A stretch of DNA of 64,000 nt from Arthrobacter sp. StoSoilA2 (GTDB lineage: Bacteria > Actinomycetota > Actinomycetes > Actinomycetales > Micrococcaceae). Position numbers and translations under genes: made by a program. Position 1 is the first letter of the stretch. The number at the start of each line of letters is the position of its first letter. Below, one piece after another: positions 9,008 to 16,150 of the stretch. Below the pieces are notes generated by a model, which made no database searches, was not told the DNA's origin, and saw only the letters and a list, made by a program, of their open reading frames with translations. The DNA lies in NCBI RefSeq assembly GCF_019977195.1, contig NZ_AP024643.1, positions 434,001-498,000 on the forward strand. The letters are read 5' to 3'.

Positions 9008-9787
9008 ATGACGGAGCAGTACGGGAACATCCTGGTGGAACGTCGGGGCCGCGTGGGCTTGGTGACGTTGAACCGGCCGGAAGCGTTGAATGCGCTGAAT
9101 ACAGCACTCATGAACGAACTTGTGGACGCAGTCACCGCAATGGACACCGATCCTGGCATCGGCGCCGTGGTCATCACGGGATCCGCCAAGGCGTTCGCGG
9201 CAGGCGCCGACATTAAGGAGATGTCCTCCAAGAGCTACATGGAAATGTATGCGGCGGACTGGTTCCGCCGCTGGGAGGACCTCACGCGGCTCCGGATCCC
9301 CGTCATTGCTGCCGTCTCCGGCTTTGCCCTGGGTGGTGGCTGCGAACTGGCGATGATGGCGGACTTCATCATTGCCGGGGACAACGCCAAGTTCGGCCAA
9401 CCGGAAATCAACCTGGGTGTCATCCCCGGCATGGGCGGCTCCCAGCGGCTCACCCGTGCCGTTGGGAAGGCCAAGGCGATGGACATGGTCCTGACAGGCC
9501 GTTTCATGGACGCCGAGGAAGCTGAACGCTCAGGCCTTGTGTCCAGGATTGTCCCCGCAGCTGAAGTCATTGACGAGGCTGTGAAAGCCGCCGAGGTCAT
9601 CGCTTCCAAGTCCAAGCCCGCGGCCATGGTGGCCAAGGAAGCCGTCAATGCCGCCTTTGAAATGGGTCTGGCCCAGGGAGTGCTCTTCGAACGGCGGGTG
9701 TTCCACTCGCTGTTCGCCACCGAGGACCAGAAGGAGGGCATGGCCGCATTCAGCGAGAAGCGGGAGCCGGAGTTCAAGCACCTTTAG
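9008..9787 (+). CDS. enoyl-CoA hydratase
   Basis: 259 residues from the ATG at 9008, chosen over the in-frame ATG at 8981 because MTEQYGNILVERRGRVGLVT matches the family N-terminus and a GAGAGGGAGAG site lies just upstream. Crotonase fold with oxyanion-hole AAGADIKEM and ALGGGCELAMM; the two catalytic glutamates are expected at the E of GGGCELA and the E of GQPEINLG. In this operon it most likely hydrates methacrylyl-CoA to 3-hydroxyisobutyryl-CoA, the step before the hydrolase, though it may also serve general short-chain beta-oxidation. Last gene of the valine operon. Confidence 0.92.
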   Translation: MTEQYGNILVERRGRVGLVTLNRPEALNALNTALMNELVDAVTAMDTDPGIGAVVITGSAKAFAAGADIKEMSSKSYMEMYAADWFRRWEDLTRLRIPVIAAVSGFALGGGCELAMMADFIIAGDNAKFGQPEINLGVIPGMGGSQRLTRAVGKAKAMDMVLTGRFMDAEEAERSGLVSRIVPAAEVIDEAVKAAEVIASKSKPAAMVAKEAVNAAFEMGLAQGVLFERRVFHSLFATEDQKEGMAAFSEKREPEFKHL

Positions 9788-9798
9788 GAGTTTCTTTA

Positions 9799-9861
9799 CG
9801 TTGCGGGGCCTGCTCTGCGCTTCAAATCCGACGCGAAGCGCGCAGAGTGAGCCCCGCAACG
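9799..9861 (+). terminator. long stem-loop after the valine operon
   Basis: CGTTGCGGGGC at 9799-9809 pairs exactly with GCCCCGCAACG at 9851-9861. Inside it CTCTGCG-CTTC (9813-9823) pairs with GAAG-CG-CGCAGAG (9835-9847). It begins 12 bases after the enoyl-CoA hydratase stop. No long T-run follows, so it may be a bidirectional or weak terminator. Confidence 0.65.
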
Positions 9862-9916
9862 CAGTTATGGCATGCGCGAGGATAGACTCTTTGGCACCGA
9901 CAAATGGGGAGAGAAC

Positions 9917-10213
9917 ATGTCAACGGAGATCGTTCAAACCGGCCAAACGGAAGCATCCGTCCAACCGATCAACCGCCAAGCCATCGTGGCAGCAGCGATG
10001 GCAGTGCTGGCCCTCGTGGGTCTGTTCTTCGCCGGGATGGCCGTCATCGCGGTCTTCGTTGTGGGCGCAGGCCACGTCGCCCTCAACCAGATCCAGCAAC
10101 GTGGAGAACGCGGACGGCCCTTCGCGATTGCAGCCTTGGTTGTCGGTTACGGTATTGCCGCCCTGGCCCTCGTGTCGGCTCTCATCTTTTCGTTTTCGGT
10201 GACCCGCCAGTAG
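9917..10213 (+). CDS. DUF4190-like small membrane protein
   Basis: 98 residues from the ATG at 9917, with GGGGAGAG upstream. Two hydrophobic segments (about residues 25-50 and 72-94) flank a short hydrophilic loop, GHVALNQIQQRGERGRPFAI. That G-H-x-A-L-x-Q-I pattern with a following R-G is typical of DUF4190 proteins, integral membrane proteins of unknown function common in actinobacteria. It stands alone between a stem-loop and a small downstream ORF. Confidence 0.8.
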   Translation: MSTEIVQTGQTEASVQPINRQAIVAAAMAVLALVGLFFAGMAVIAVFVVGAGHVALNQIQQRGERGRPFAIAALVVGYGIAALALVSALIFSFSVTRQ

Positions 10214-10301
10214 GACGCAGGTCACCATACTTTCCTCGTCACGATCCCGCCCCGGAGCGGTCCTATATAAGGACAAACAGGGCGATGACTGAGGAACGAA
10301 A

Positions 10302-10469
10302 ATGACGTGGCAATTCTGCGATAACCACCACTGCCCGGACAGCTGGCACTGGACCGACCTGGACGACATCGCTGTGGCGTGCTCCTACGCGCGCGATCAG
10401 GTTGAGCAGGAGGGGGCTGTGGTCTCATATTTCGCCCTCAGCTCTGCGTTCGCATCCCACATTCACTAA
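10302..10469 (+). CDS. small Cys/His/Trp-rich hypothetical protein, 55 aa
   Basis: An ATG at 10302 preceded by GAGGAACG opens a 55-codon frame ending TAA at 10467-10469. The N-terminus, MTWQFCDNHHCPDSWHW, holds two cysteines, three histidines and three tryptophans in 17 residues, suggesting possible metal binding. A TATATA at about 10263 could be a -10 element 39 bases upstream. It is short, but the purine-rich site, the spacing and the non-random composition argue for a real gene. Function unknown. Confidence 0.5.
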   Translation: MTWQFCDNHHCPDSWHWTDLDDIAVACSYARDQVEQEGAVVSYFALSSAFASHIH

Positions 10470-10532
10470 CTCTTTTCGCGCCACGCCACTGCAGTTGCCA
10501 TCTCTTACATAGGGACAGCCACTTGTTGCTCT

Positions 10533-11210
10533 CTAAGCAGGGACGGATGACGGGGCGCCTGACGGGACAAGGGCGGCGTCAAAGAACGCGAGCTCCAAAC
10601 GCACAGCCTCGCGGAACGTCTCCGTAACGCGGTCGCGAACTTCCGGATCTACAGGCTCGACGGCGTTGAACTCCTCCCGTAGCCACGTCACCCAGGCGTT
10701 GTACTCGGGATTATTGTGGAGGCGGATCCACTCCGAGTGCTTTGGCGCGGCTGGCCGCAGTTCAGGATCTCGGGCCCGCGCGGCCCAGTCCCCGTAAAGC
10801 CACTCGGCAACAAGGAGGACAGCCAGGATGTCCGGATAGGAGCGGGTAGCCAGGGCGCTGCGCATGAGTGAATCAAAGTCCCGGGTCACGGCTCCCAAAA
10901 CAGGCCCGACCCGGTCAGCGTCCGCAACGTCCAGTTCATCGAAGCAGTCCTGGAAGTACGTGTTCTCGTCCGATGCGAATGCTCCCAGGACCCGCGCGAA
11001 CACCAACCGTGAGGACAACGATGGAGCAGACGCCACAGCCTGCCCGAGGAGCGCTATGAAGGCATCGCAGAACTGGTAGTCCTGCACAAGGTAGCGCCGA
11101 AGGTCGTCGTCGGAAAGACTCCCGCCGAGCAACTGATCCACAAACGGATGGTTGATTGCGGCGTCCCAATTGTTGATGCAGTCCTTCTTGAGTTCTTCGG
11201 CAAAGCCCAC
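10533..11210 (-). CDS. tenA: TenA/thiaminase-II family protein, Cys-less variant
   Basis: 225 residues of all-helical TenA fold. TenA proteins hydrolyse aminopyrimidine products of thiamin breakdown for salvage. Conserved residues seen are Asp44-Tyr45 (LVQDYQFCDAF) and the C-terminal Glu206 (EAVRLELAFF). At the catalytic position where Bacillus TenA has P-C-Y-W, this protein reads V-A-E-W-L-Y around residues 134-139. The active-site Cys is therefore missing and a Glu is next to it, which points to the TenA_E-like subgroup rather than classical thiaminase II. GGAGG lies upstream of the ATG at 11210. No thiamin genes or riboswitch are adjacent, so the pathway role is inferred from family only. 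Confidence 0.8.
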   Translation of the reverse strand: MGFAEELKKDCINNWDAAINHPFVDQLLGGSLSDDDLRRYLVQDYQFCDAFIALLGQAVASAPSLSSRLVFARVLGAFASDENTYFQDCFDELDVADADRVGPVLGAVTRDFDSLMRSALATRSYPDILAVLLVAEWLYGDWAARARDPELRPAAPKHSEWIRLHNNPEYNAWVTWLREEFNAVEPVDPEVRDRVTETFREAVRLELAFFDAALVPSGAPSSVPA

Positions 11211-11465
11211 GTGTTTCCTCCTGAAGTGTCAGGACTGCACGCTAGCAGCCGACGGTGGTGGTTACGGCTGAATGACGCGGCGCGACAGGCGTCGCCCACA
11301 CGGCTCAAAGGCCAGAGGGGGTAGTGCTCCAATTCTTAGCGTCTGCCCATAATCCGATTCCTAAGCCATGGCTCGCTTCCAAAAGGGGTACCGGGCGCTC
11401 ATGTAGCCTTGGCGGAAAGATGCCGTTCAGGCGGAAGGTCTGCGACAGGTCTTCAAGGGGGAAAT

Positions 11466-12737
11466 ATGATCGCAAACGGTTTCAAGCGTGTCGCACGGCG
11501 GAGTGCCATGGCTGCGCTTCTCGTGATCGGTTTGGCAAGCAGCGGCGGTGTCCCGGCGACGGCGGCAGGCGCCCAACCGCTCCACCATATTGATATGGAC
11601 GGAGTTGTGTCCATGGTGGGAATGCCGTTCGTGGGATCAGAGCTGAGGATGGGTGCGCCGGGGGAATTCTCGGGCTGCGACAAGACCGGGGCAGCGCCGG
11701 ATGGTTACACGATTGAATGGCTGAGCAACGGCACACCCCTTCCGGCGGAACGCCAAGTGGAACCCCTAAAAATTCTGCCGGAAGACCGCGGGAACCGCCT
11801 CTCCTTCAACGTCTACGCGACGACTCCGGAGAAGCAACAGTGCGGCGACTCCCTAAGGGGCGATGAGAACACGCTGCTGCACAGCAAGGAGACAGAGCCC
11901 ATTGCGGCGTCCAACCGGGCCATGGGCTGGACCGGGCGGGGAAACTTCGAGCTGTTGGGCCGTACGGACACCGGGGAACTGGTCCTGTATCCCCGGACCT
12001 ACACTTACACCCTCGGATCGTGCGACGCCGGAGTGTGCCCCAGCTACGAAACGTCGCACTGGGACCAGCCCAGGCTCGTGGGCACCGGATGGAACATCTT
12101 CAACATCGTTTTCTCACCTGGCGATTTCGATGGGGACGGCAACAACGACATCCTTGCTCGCGACGCGGAGGGAGACCTCTACCAATACCCGGGCGATGGA
12201 CACGGAGGCTGGCTGGACAGATCTGTCGTCGGTACGGGCTGGAACATGTTCGACACGTTCGTGGGTCCGGGTGACTTTGACGGGGACGGCAACAACGATG
12301 TCCTCGCCCGCGATGCACGGGGCGATCTCCACTTGTACCCCGGCGACGGTGAAGGCGGCTGGAAGCAGGCGGTCGTTGTGGGCACCGGCTGGCAGGTCTT
12401 CGACAAGATCATTGCCTCCGGCGACCTAAGCGGCGACGGTGCCGTAGACATCCTCGGACGTGACCACGCCGGCTACATGCACCACTACAGATCAGACGGC
12501 CAAGGAGGCTGGCAAGGGGCTAATACCTGGGGTCCCGGCTGGGAGGTCATGTCGGAAATCATCGGCGCCGGCAGCTTCACCCACAACCTGGGCGAGGCAA
12601 TACATTGGGGGCACACGGTGACACGGAACGACACCATCGCCATCAACCCGGACGGAGACCTGCTCAAGTACACCGGCTTCGTTCCCACCGCCGAAACCAT
12701 CGGCACCGGCTGGGACATCTTCCGCTCCTTGATCTAA
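11466..12737 (+). CDS. secreted FG-GAP/VCBS-type repeat protein
   Basis: 423 residues from the ATG at 11466 (AAGGGGG upstream). The N-terminus FKRVARRSAMAALLVIGLAS is a Sec signal peptide, with likely cleavage after ATAAGA. From about residue 205 come repeats of roughly 50 residues, each starting GTGW (N/Q)-x-F and carrying a Ca-binding-like D-F-D-G-D-G-N-N-D loop (DFDGDGNNDILARD twice, then SGDGAVDILGRD), as in FG-GAP/VCBS beta-propeller proteins. The N-terminal third (about 40-180) has no family I recognise. Likely an extracellular adhesion, binding or lectin-like protein; no catalytic motif is seen. Single-gene unit. Confidence 0.8.
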   Translation: MIANGFKRVARRSAMAALLVIGLASSGGVPATAAGAQPLHHIDMDGVVSMVGMPFVGSELRMGAPGEFSGCDKTGAAPDGYTIEWLSNGTPLPAERQVEPLKILPEDRGNRLSFNVYATTPEKQQCGDSLRGDENTLLHSKETEPIAASNRAMGWTGRGNFELLGRTDTGELVLYPRTYTYTLGSCDAGVCPSYETSHWDQPRLVGTGWNIFNIVFSPGDFDGDGNNDILARDAEGDLYQYPGDGHGGWLDRSVVGTGWNMFDTFVGPGDFDGDGNNDVLARDARGDLHLYPGDGEGGWKQAVVVGTGWQVFDKIIASGDLSGDGAVDILGRDHAGYMHHYRSDGQGGWQGANTWGPGWEVMSEIIGAGSFTHNLGEAIHWGHTVTRNDTIAINPDGDLLKYTGFVPTAETIGTGWDIFRSLI

Positions 12738-12902
12738 TAGCCCACTCGAAAGGGATGCCCGAGAGAAATGGCTCGCCGTCCTAACCGTCATCCCGAGCCC
12801 GCACCCGTCCGGTAATTAGTCCGGTCAGCAAGCCCATCAGTATGGGGAAGGTGGTCCCGGGAGCCCATGAAGCCGTGTCGGAAACGGGCGCCTTCGGACA
12901 GC

Positions 12903-12952
12903 ACGACGCCGGCCGGACAGTCAGACTGACCATCCGGCCGGCGTCGTTATTT
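12903..12952. terminator. strong hairpin, probable (bidirectional) terminator
   Basis: Arms of 15 bp, ACGACGCCGGCCGGA at 12903-12917 and its exact complement at 12933-12947, with a 15-base loop, followed on the plus strand by TATTTCC. It lies 165 bases after the FG-GAP gene and 25 bases beyond the stop of the minus-strand 44-codon ORF, so it can serve either. The rest of the gap 12738-12902 shows nothing else. Confidence 0.7.
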
Positions 12953-12972
12953 CCTGGGCGGTGTGCCGCCCC

Positions 12973-13107
12973 TCAGCAGACTATCCGGCTCCTTTCCGCG
13001 TGCATCGGGTCCGGCCAGTTGCCGACCAAGTCGGGCCAAAAGCCGATACGTTGGCTGGCGGATGCCTTTGCGTGATTGCGGACAGGGACCTGGATTTTGC
13101 GAAGCAT
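12973..13107 (-). CDS. candidate small ORF, 44 aa, with strong ribosome-binding site
   Basis: On the minus strand the ATG at 13107 is preceded by AGGAGG with five bases between, an ideal site. The frame runs 44 codons to TGA at 12973-12975 and is followed 24 bases later by a perfect hairpin. The product begins MLRKIQVPVRNHAKASAS and contains RIGFWPDLVGNWPD; it is basic at the start, with no signal peptide or membrane segment. I recognise no family. The ribosome site, terminator and upstream structured element (13116-13194) together argue for a real gene, possibly a peptide or a leader. Confidence 0.4.
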   Translation of the reverse strand: MLRKIQVPVRNHAKASASQRIGFWPDLVGNWPDPMHAERSRIVC

Positions 13108-13115
13108 GGGTGCCT

Positions 13116-13194
13116 CCTGACTGATGTCTTATGCCTGCGTCGGTTGGCGCAGGTGGTGGTGCCTGCCAAAGCAGGAGCCACCGCATCAGTCAGG
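13116..13194 (-). ncRNA. three-way-junction RNA element upstream of the 44-codon ORF
   Basis: CCTGACTGATG (13116-13126) and CATCAGTCAGG (13184-13194) form an 11-bp perfect outer stem. It encloses two hairpins: CCTGCG (13134-13139) with CGCAGG (13148-13153), and GGTGG/CCTGC (13155-13166) with GCAGG/CCACC (13171-13182) around a CAAA loop. On the minus strand the outer stem partly contains the Shine-Dalgarno sequence of the 44-codon ORF, so folding could control its translation. The stop of the Pro-rich gene lies inside the element. It matches no riboswitch class I know; it could also be a termination or mRNA-end structure. Confidence 0.45.
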
Positions 13195-14208
13195 TCGGGA
13201 CCCGGGATCGAACGAGGGTTGTGGTGATGCCGTTCGCTGCGGGTCCGTCACTGGACCGGCTCTCGGAGGCGGCAGCGGTGCGAGGACCTCCGGGATGTCG
13301 GACGCCCCGGGGGCCGACGTGTTTGAGCCACCCGCTCCCGATGCGCCTGCGGTGCTTGGCGCCGGTACCGGATAAAGCGGTGCGCCGGGAACCGGGCTGC
13401 CGGGTGCGAGCATCGCGGCGGGCGGAACCCCTGCTGGATCAAAGGTCGGTATGGGCTGCGGGAGGCTCGGGCCTCCGAGCACGGGCGCCGCTGCCTGCGT
13501 GGTTTGGAGTACGACGGCGAGTGGCAGCGTTGGAGCGCCTGACGGTGAGATTGGGGCGTCCGGGGAGGTCGATACCTCAGGCGGGGTTACGCCGTCGAGC
13601 GGGTTCGGTGTGGTCGCTGGCGTTGGAGGAAACAGAGGGTCGGCAAGCCCGGGCAAGTCCGGCACATCGGGTAAGCCAGGCACTTCCGGCAGCACGGGCA
13701 CCGCGGGCACGGGAAGTACGTCTGAAACTTCGGGCAGGAGCTCCAGGACTCCCTCCACCACAGGAAGTTTCTGTACCTCGGGAAGCTGGCCGACGACCGG
13801 AACCTGGGGGGCACCTAGTACTTGGGGGACGGTTACCGTCGGGAGCGCGGGAGCCGTGGGAGCCTCAGGCAGCGCGGGAGCCTCAGACAGCACGGGAGCT
13901 GCGGAAGCCTCGGCCAGCGGATCAAGATCGGGAGCCGCTGGGTCCACAGAATCGGCCAACGATGTGACCGAGGGCGCCTGCAGAGTCTGCGTTAGCGGCG
14001 TGGTGCTGCTCGGTAGCGGAGGTATGACGGGAAGGATATCCGCGGCGGCTGCTGAAGGGCCTGTCAACCACAGCATCCATGCAGACGAGGCAAGCATGGC
14101 AAGGAGGAAAGGGCGCAGAAGTATGCTGCGGCGTTGTCCCGGGTTCTTGGCCAAACGCTCCACCCCCCACTGCGGCAATGGAGCTTTAGGATACGCCCGG
14201 CGGCGCAT
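13186..14208 (-). CDS. Pro/Ala-rich exported protein of unknown function
   Basis: 340 residues. A basic N-region followed by LLRPFLLAMLASSAWMLWL and an Ala-rich stretch looks like a signal peptide or signal anchor ending near residue 58. The rest is almost entirely low-complexity, with many Leu-Pro-x-Val-Pro units (about residues 110-200, e.g. VPVLPEVPGLPDVPDLPG), then a Pro/Ala/Ser-rich tail, as in wall-spanning or surface-exposed stalk proteins. No sortase motif or catalytic domain is visible. Two long Gly/Ser-rich frames exist on the other strand; I prefer this one because only it carries an export signal. The start is uncertain: a GTG about 40 bases downstream of the ATG is an alternative. 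Confidence 0.6.
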   Translation of the reverse strand: MRRRAYPKAPLPQWGVERLAKNPGQRRSILLRPFLLAMLASSAWMLWLTGPSAAAADILPVIPPLPSSTTPLTQTLQAPSVTSLADSVDPAAPDLDPLAEASAAPVLSEAPALPEAPTAPALPTVTVPQVLGAPQVPVVGQLPEVQKLPVVEGVLELLPEVSDVLPVPAVPVLPEVPGLPDVPDLPGLADPLFPPTPATTPNPLDGVTPPEVSTSPDAPISPSGAPTLPLAVVLQTTQAAAPVLGGPSLPQPIPTFDPAGVPPAAMLAPGSPVPGAPLYPVPAPSTAGASGAGGSNTSAPGASDIPEVLAPLPPPRAGPVTDPQRTASPQPSFDPGSRPD

Positions 14209-14347
14209 CCGGGTACAGAAGGTGGCAGCTGGTAATCCATGTGGCCGTGGAAATTGCAGTTCAAAATCGCGTTATTGCCGTTCCGTTTCGGGAACTTCGA
14301 GCGGACGATGGTCTTGGATGACCCTTCTTCGGTGAAATGAGGCAACG

Positions 14348-15523
14348 ATGAGAACCAGGCCTGCCCGGCTGAAGTACGTCGCCGGCTTCAACATAGACAC
14401 GGTGGCCGCGGCGGCGGGTGAGGATCCAAACACTCTGCGCCTGGAGAATCTTGATACCGACCTTCTTCCGCCTCCGTTGGCGATCGAAGCTACCCGCGCG
14501 GCCGTTGGCCTGGACTCGGCCAACTCATACCTCCCTTTCACGGGCCAGTTGGCCGCCAAAGAGGCAGTGGCGGCCCATGTGGCGTCCCGCAGCGGCGTCA
14601 AGTACGATCCGGAAACCGAAATCATCCTGACTGCCAGCGACGGAGACTGCCTTCTGGACGCACTGCTGGCCCTGACCGACCCTGGCGATGAAATAGTGCT
14701 CACTGACCCCACGTACGCGGGCATGCTCAACAGGGTTTATCTGGCAGGAGGCGTGCCGCGGTTGGTGGCGATGACAGCCGGGGATGGAACCTGGCGGTTG
14801 GACATCGATGCGTTGGAAGCGGCAGTCACACCCGGAACGAGGGCCGTCTTCCTCCAGAATCCGTCGTTTCCCGCCGGCTACAGGCTCAATGACGAGGAAT
14901 GGCAGGCCATTACCAGGCTATGCGTGGAGAAGGACCTGTGGCTGATCTATTGGTCGTTTATGGAGGGAGTCGTCTACGACGGTTTGCCGGTTGTGAGCCC
15001 GGTGTCCTATCCGGGGATGCGGGACCGCACCGTCATTGTTGGCACACCCTCGATCGAGCAGCGGATGATCGGCTGGAGGATCGGGTGGATCGTCGCCCCC
15101 GCCGCGGTGATACCGGACCTCGCGATGGTTCACATCTACAACGGCATCACCCCCGGAGGCATCGCCCAAGCCGGGCTGATAGCTGCCCTGGGCGGGGCCG
15201 ATGACGGACTGGCTCAATGCATTGAAGAGTGGCAACGCCGGCGTGATGCCCTTACCGCATCCCTGGAAGGCTTTGCCATGATCCCGGCTGCCGGAGGTTG
15301 GTCGCAGATCCTGGACACCACGGAGCATGGGGTGAATCCATCGGACCTTTCCCGAGTGCTTTTAGGGCATGGTGTAGCCGCCACTGCCATGACTGGCTGG
15401 GGCGGCGACGTAGCTGGCCGTCATCTGCGTCTTGTTTTTAGCAACGAACCTGTTGAACGGATCGAACTTCTCGGTGACCGTTTCAGGGCGGCGGTGCGTG
15501 GGGCGGGCGGACGCATCCCGTAG
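14348..15523 (+). CDS. aminotransferase class I/II-fold protein lacking the PLP lysine
   Basis: 391 residues aligning along the whole length of fold-type-I aminotransferases: ligand loop SYLPFTGQLAAKEAV (about 60-74), DPTYAGM (120-126), NPSFPAG with Asn171, GWRIGW with Arg244, and the carboxylate-binding HLRLVFSNEP near 383. At the Schiff-base position (usually S-x-S-K) it reads TPSIEQRM, placing Ile236 where the catalytic Lys should be. In the D-E-x-Y motif it reads YWSFME, placing Trp202 and Met205 for the Asp and Tyr that hold PLP. It is therefore unlikely to be a normal transaminase; a non-PLP or binding role is possible. Frame and length are intact, so it is not an obvious pseudogene. 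Monocistronic. Confidence 0.8.
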   Translation: MRTRPARLKYVAGFNIDTVAAAAGEDPNTLRLENLDTDLLPPPLAIEATRAAVGLDSANSYLPFTGQLAAKEAVAAHVASRSGVKYDPETEIILTASDGDCLLDALLALTDPGDEIVLTDPTYAGMLNRVYLAGGVPRLVAMTAGDGTWRLDIDALEAAVTPGTRAVFLQNPSFPAGYRLNDEEWQAITRLCVEKDLWLIYWSFMEGVVYDGLPVVSPVSYPGMRDRTVIVGTPSIEQRMIGWRIGWIVAPAAVIPDLAMVHIYNGITPGGIAQAGLIAALGGADDGLAQCIEEWQRRRDALTASLEGFAMIPAAGGWSQILDTTEHGVNPSDLSRVLLGHGVAATAMTGWGGDVAGRHLRLVFSNEPVERIELLGDRFRAAVRGAGGRIP

Positions 15524-15616
15524 AACGCCGGGCGTCAGTTGATGGACGTGGGACCGGAGGGGCTGAATCCGGACCCCCTGGGTTTCACTCAGCTGGCATG
15601 AAGAGCGCCGAAAGGA

Positions 15617-16126
15617 TCACTCCTCTGTAAAGTCCCCGGCATCCCTGCGGAAGGTCCCCAGGACGCGGATAAGGTGATCGACGTCGTCGGCCCCGAAGCC
15701 TGACTTGCCGAAAACCTCGGAATTGAGTGCCGCCGTCGCCTTCTTGGCGAGGGTGCGGCCCTCGGCAGTGAGCTCGATCAGGGTGGTGCGGCCGTCGGTG
15801 GGGTGCGGGGAGCGGGCCACCAGGCCGGCCTTTTCGAGACGGTCGACGGCGTTGGTCACCGAGGTGGGGTGCACCTGCAGCAGCGCGCTCGCCTTGTTCA
15901 TGGGGAGTGCGCCGCTGCGGGCGAAACTCAGCAGCGCGAGGAGTTCGTAGCGTGCGAAGGTCAGGCCGAACGGTTTGAGGACCGTCTCGATGCGTGCAAG
16001 CAGGATCTGCTGGGTGCGCATGATCGCGGTGATGGCTGCCATGGGCGCGGCGACATCGCCCCAACCGTGCCGTTCCCAGTTGCGTTGGGCGTCGGCGATG
16101 GGGTCGCGGGGGAGTGGGGTGCCCAT
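15617..16126 (-). CDS. MarR family transcriptional regulator
   Basis: 169 residues with a winged helix-turn-helix: LTFARYELLALLSFARSGAL, then MNKASALLQVHPTSVTNAVD as the recognition region, and the wing RSPHPTDGRTTLIELT carrying the family D-x-R. It lies 24 bases downstream of the acyl-CoA synthetase gene on the same strand, so it probably forms an operon with it and regulates it and the divergent acyl-CoA dehydrogenase. The inducer is likely a carboxylic acid or its CoA ester, by family analogy only. Confidence 0.92.
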   Translation of the reverse strand: MGTPLPRDPIADAQRNWERHGWGDVAAPMAAITAIMRTQQILLARIETVLKPFGLTFARYELLALLSFARSGALPMNKASALLQVHPTSVTNAVDRLEKAGLVARSPHPTDGRTTLIELTAEGRTLAKKATAALNSEVFGKSGFGADDVDHLIRVLGTFRRDAGDFTEE

Positions 16127-16150
16127 GGGCCTCCTTCGTTGCTCGGGTGG

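Noticed and set aside
12842..13075. 77-codon plus-strand ORF
   Set aside because: It runs straight through the perfect terminator hairpin at 12903-12947 and shows no family features; the minus-strand 44-codon ORF in the same gap is better supported.
13451..14335. Gly/Ser-rich plus-strand ORF (and an Arg/Pro-rich one at 13131-13967)
   Set aside because: Antisense to the Pro-rich gene; no export signal, no ribosome site, composition explained by the complementary repeat.
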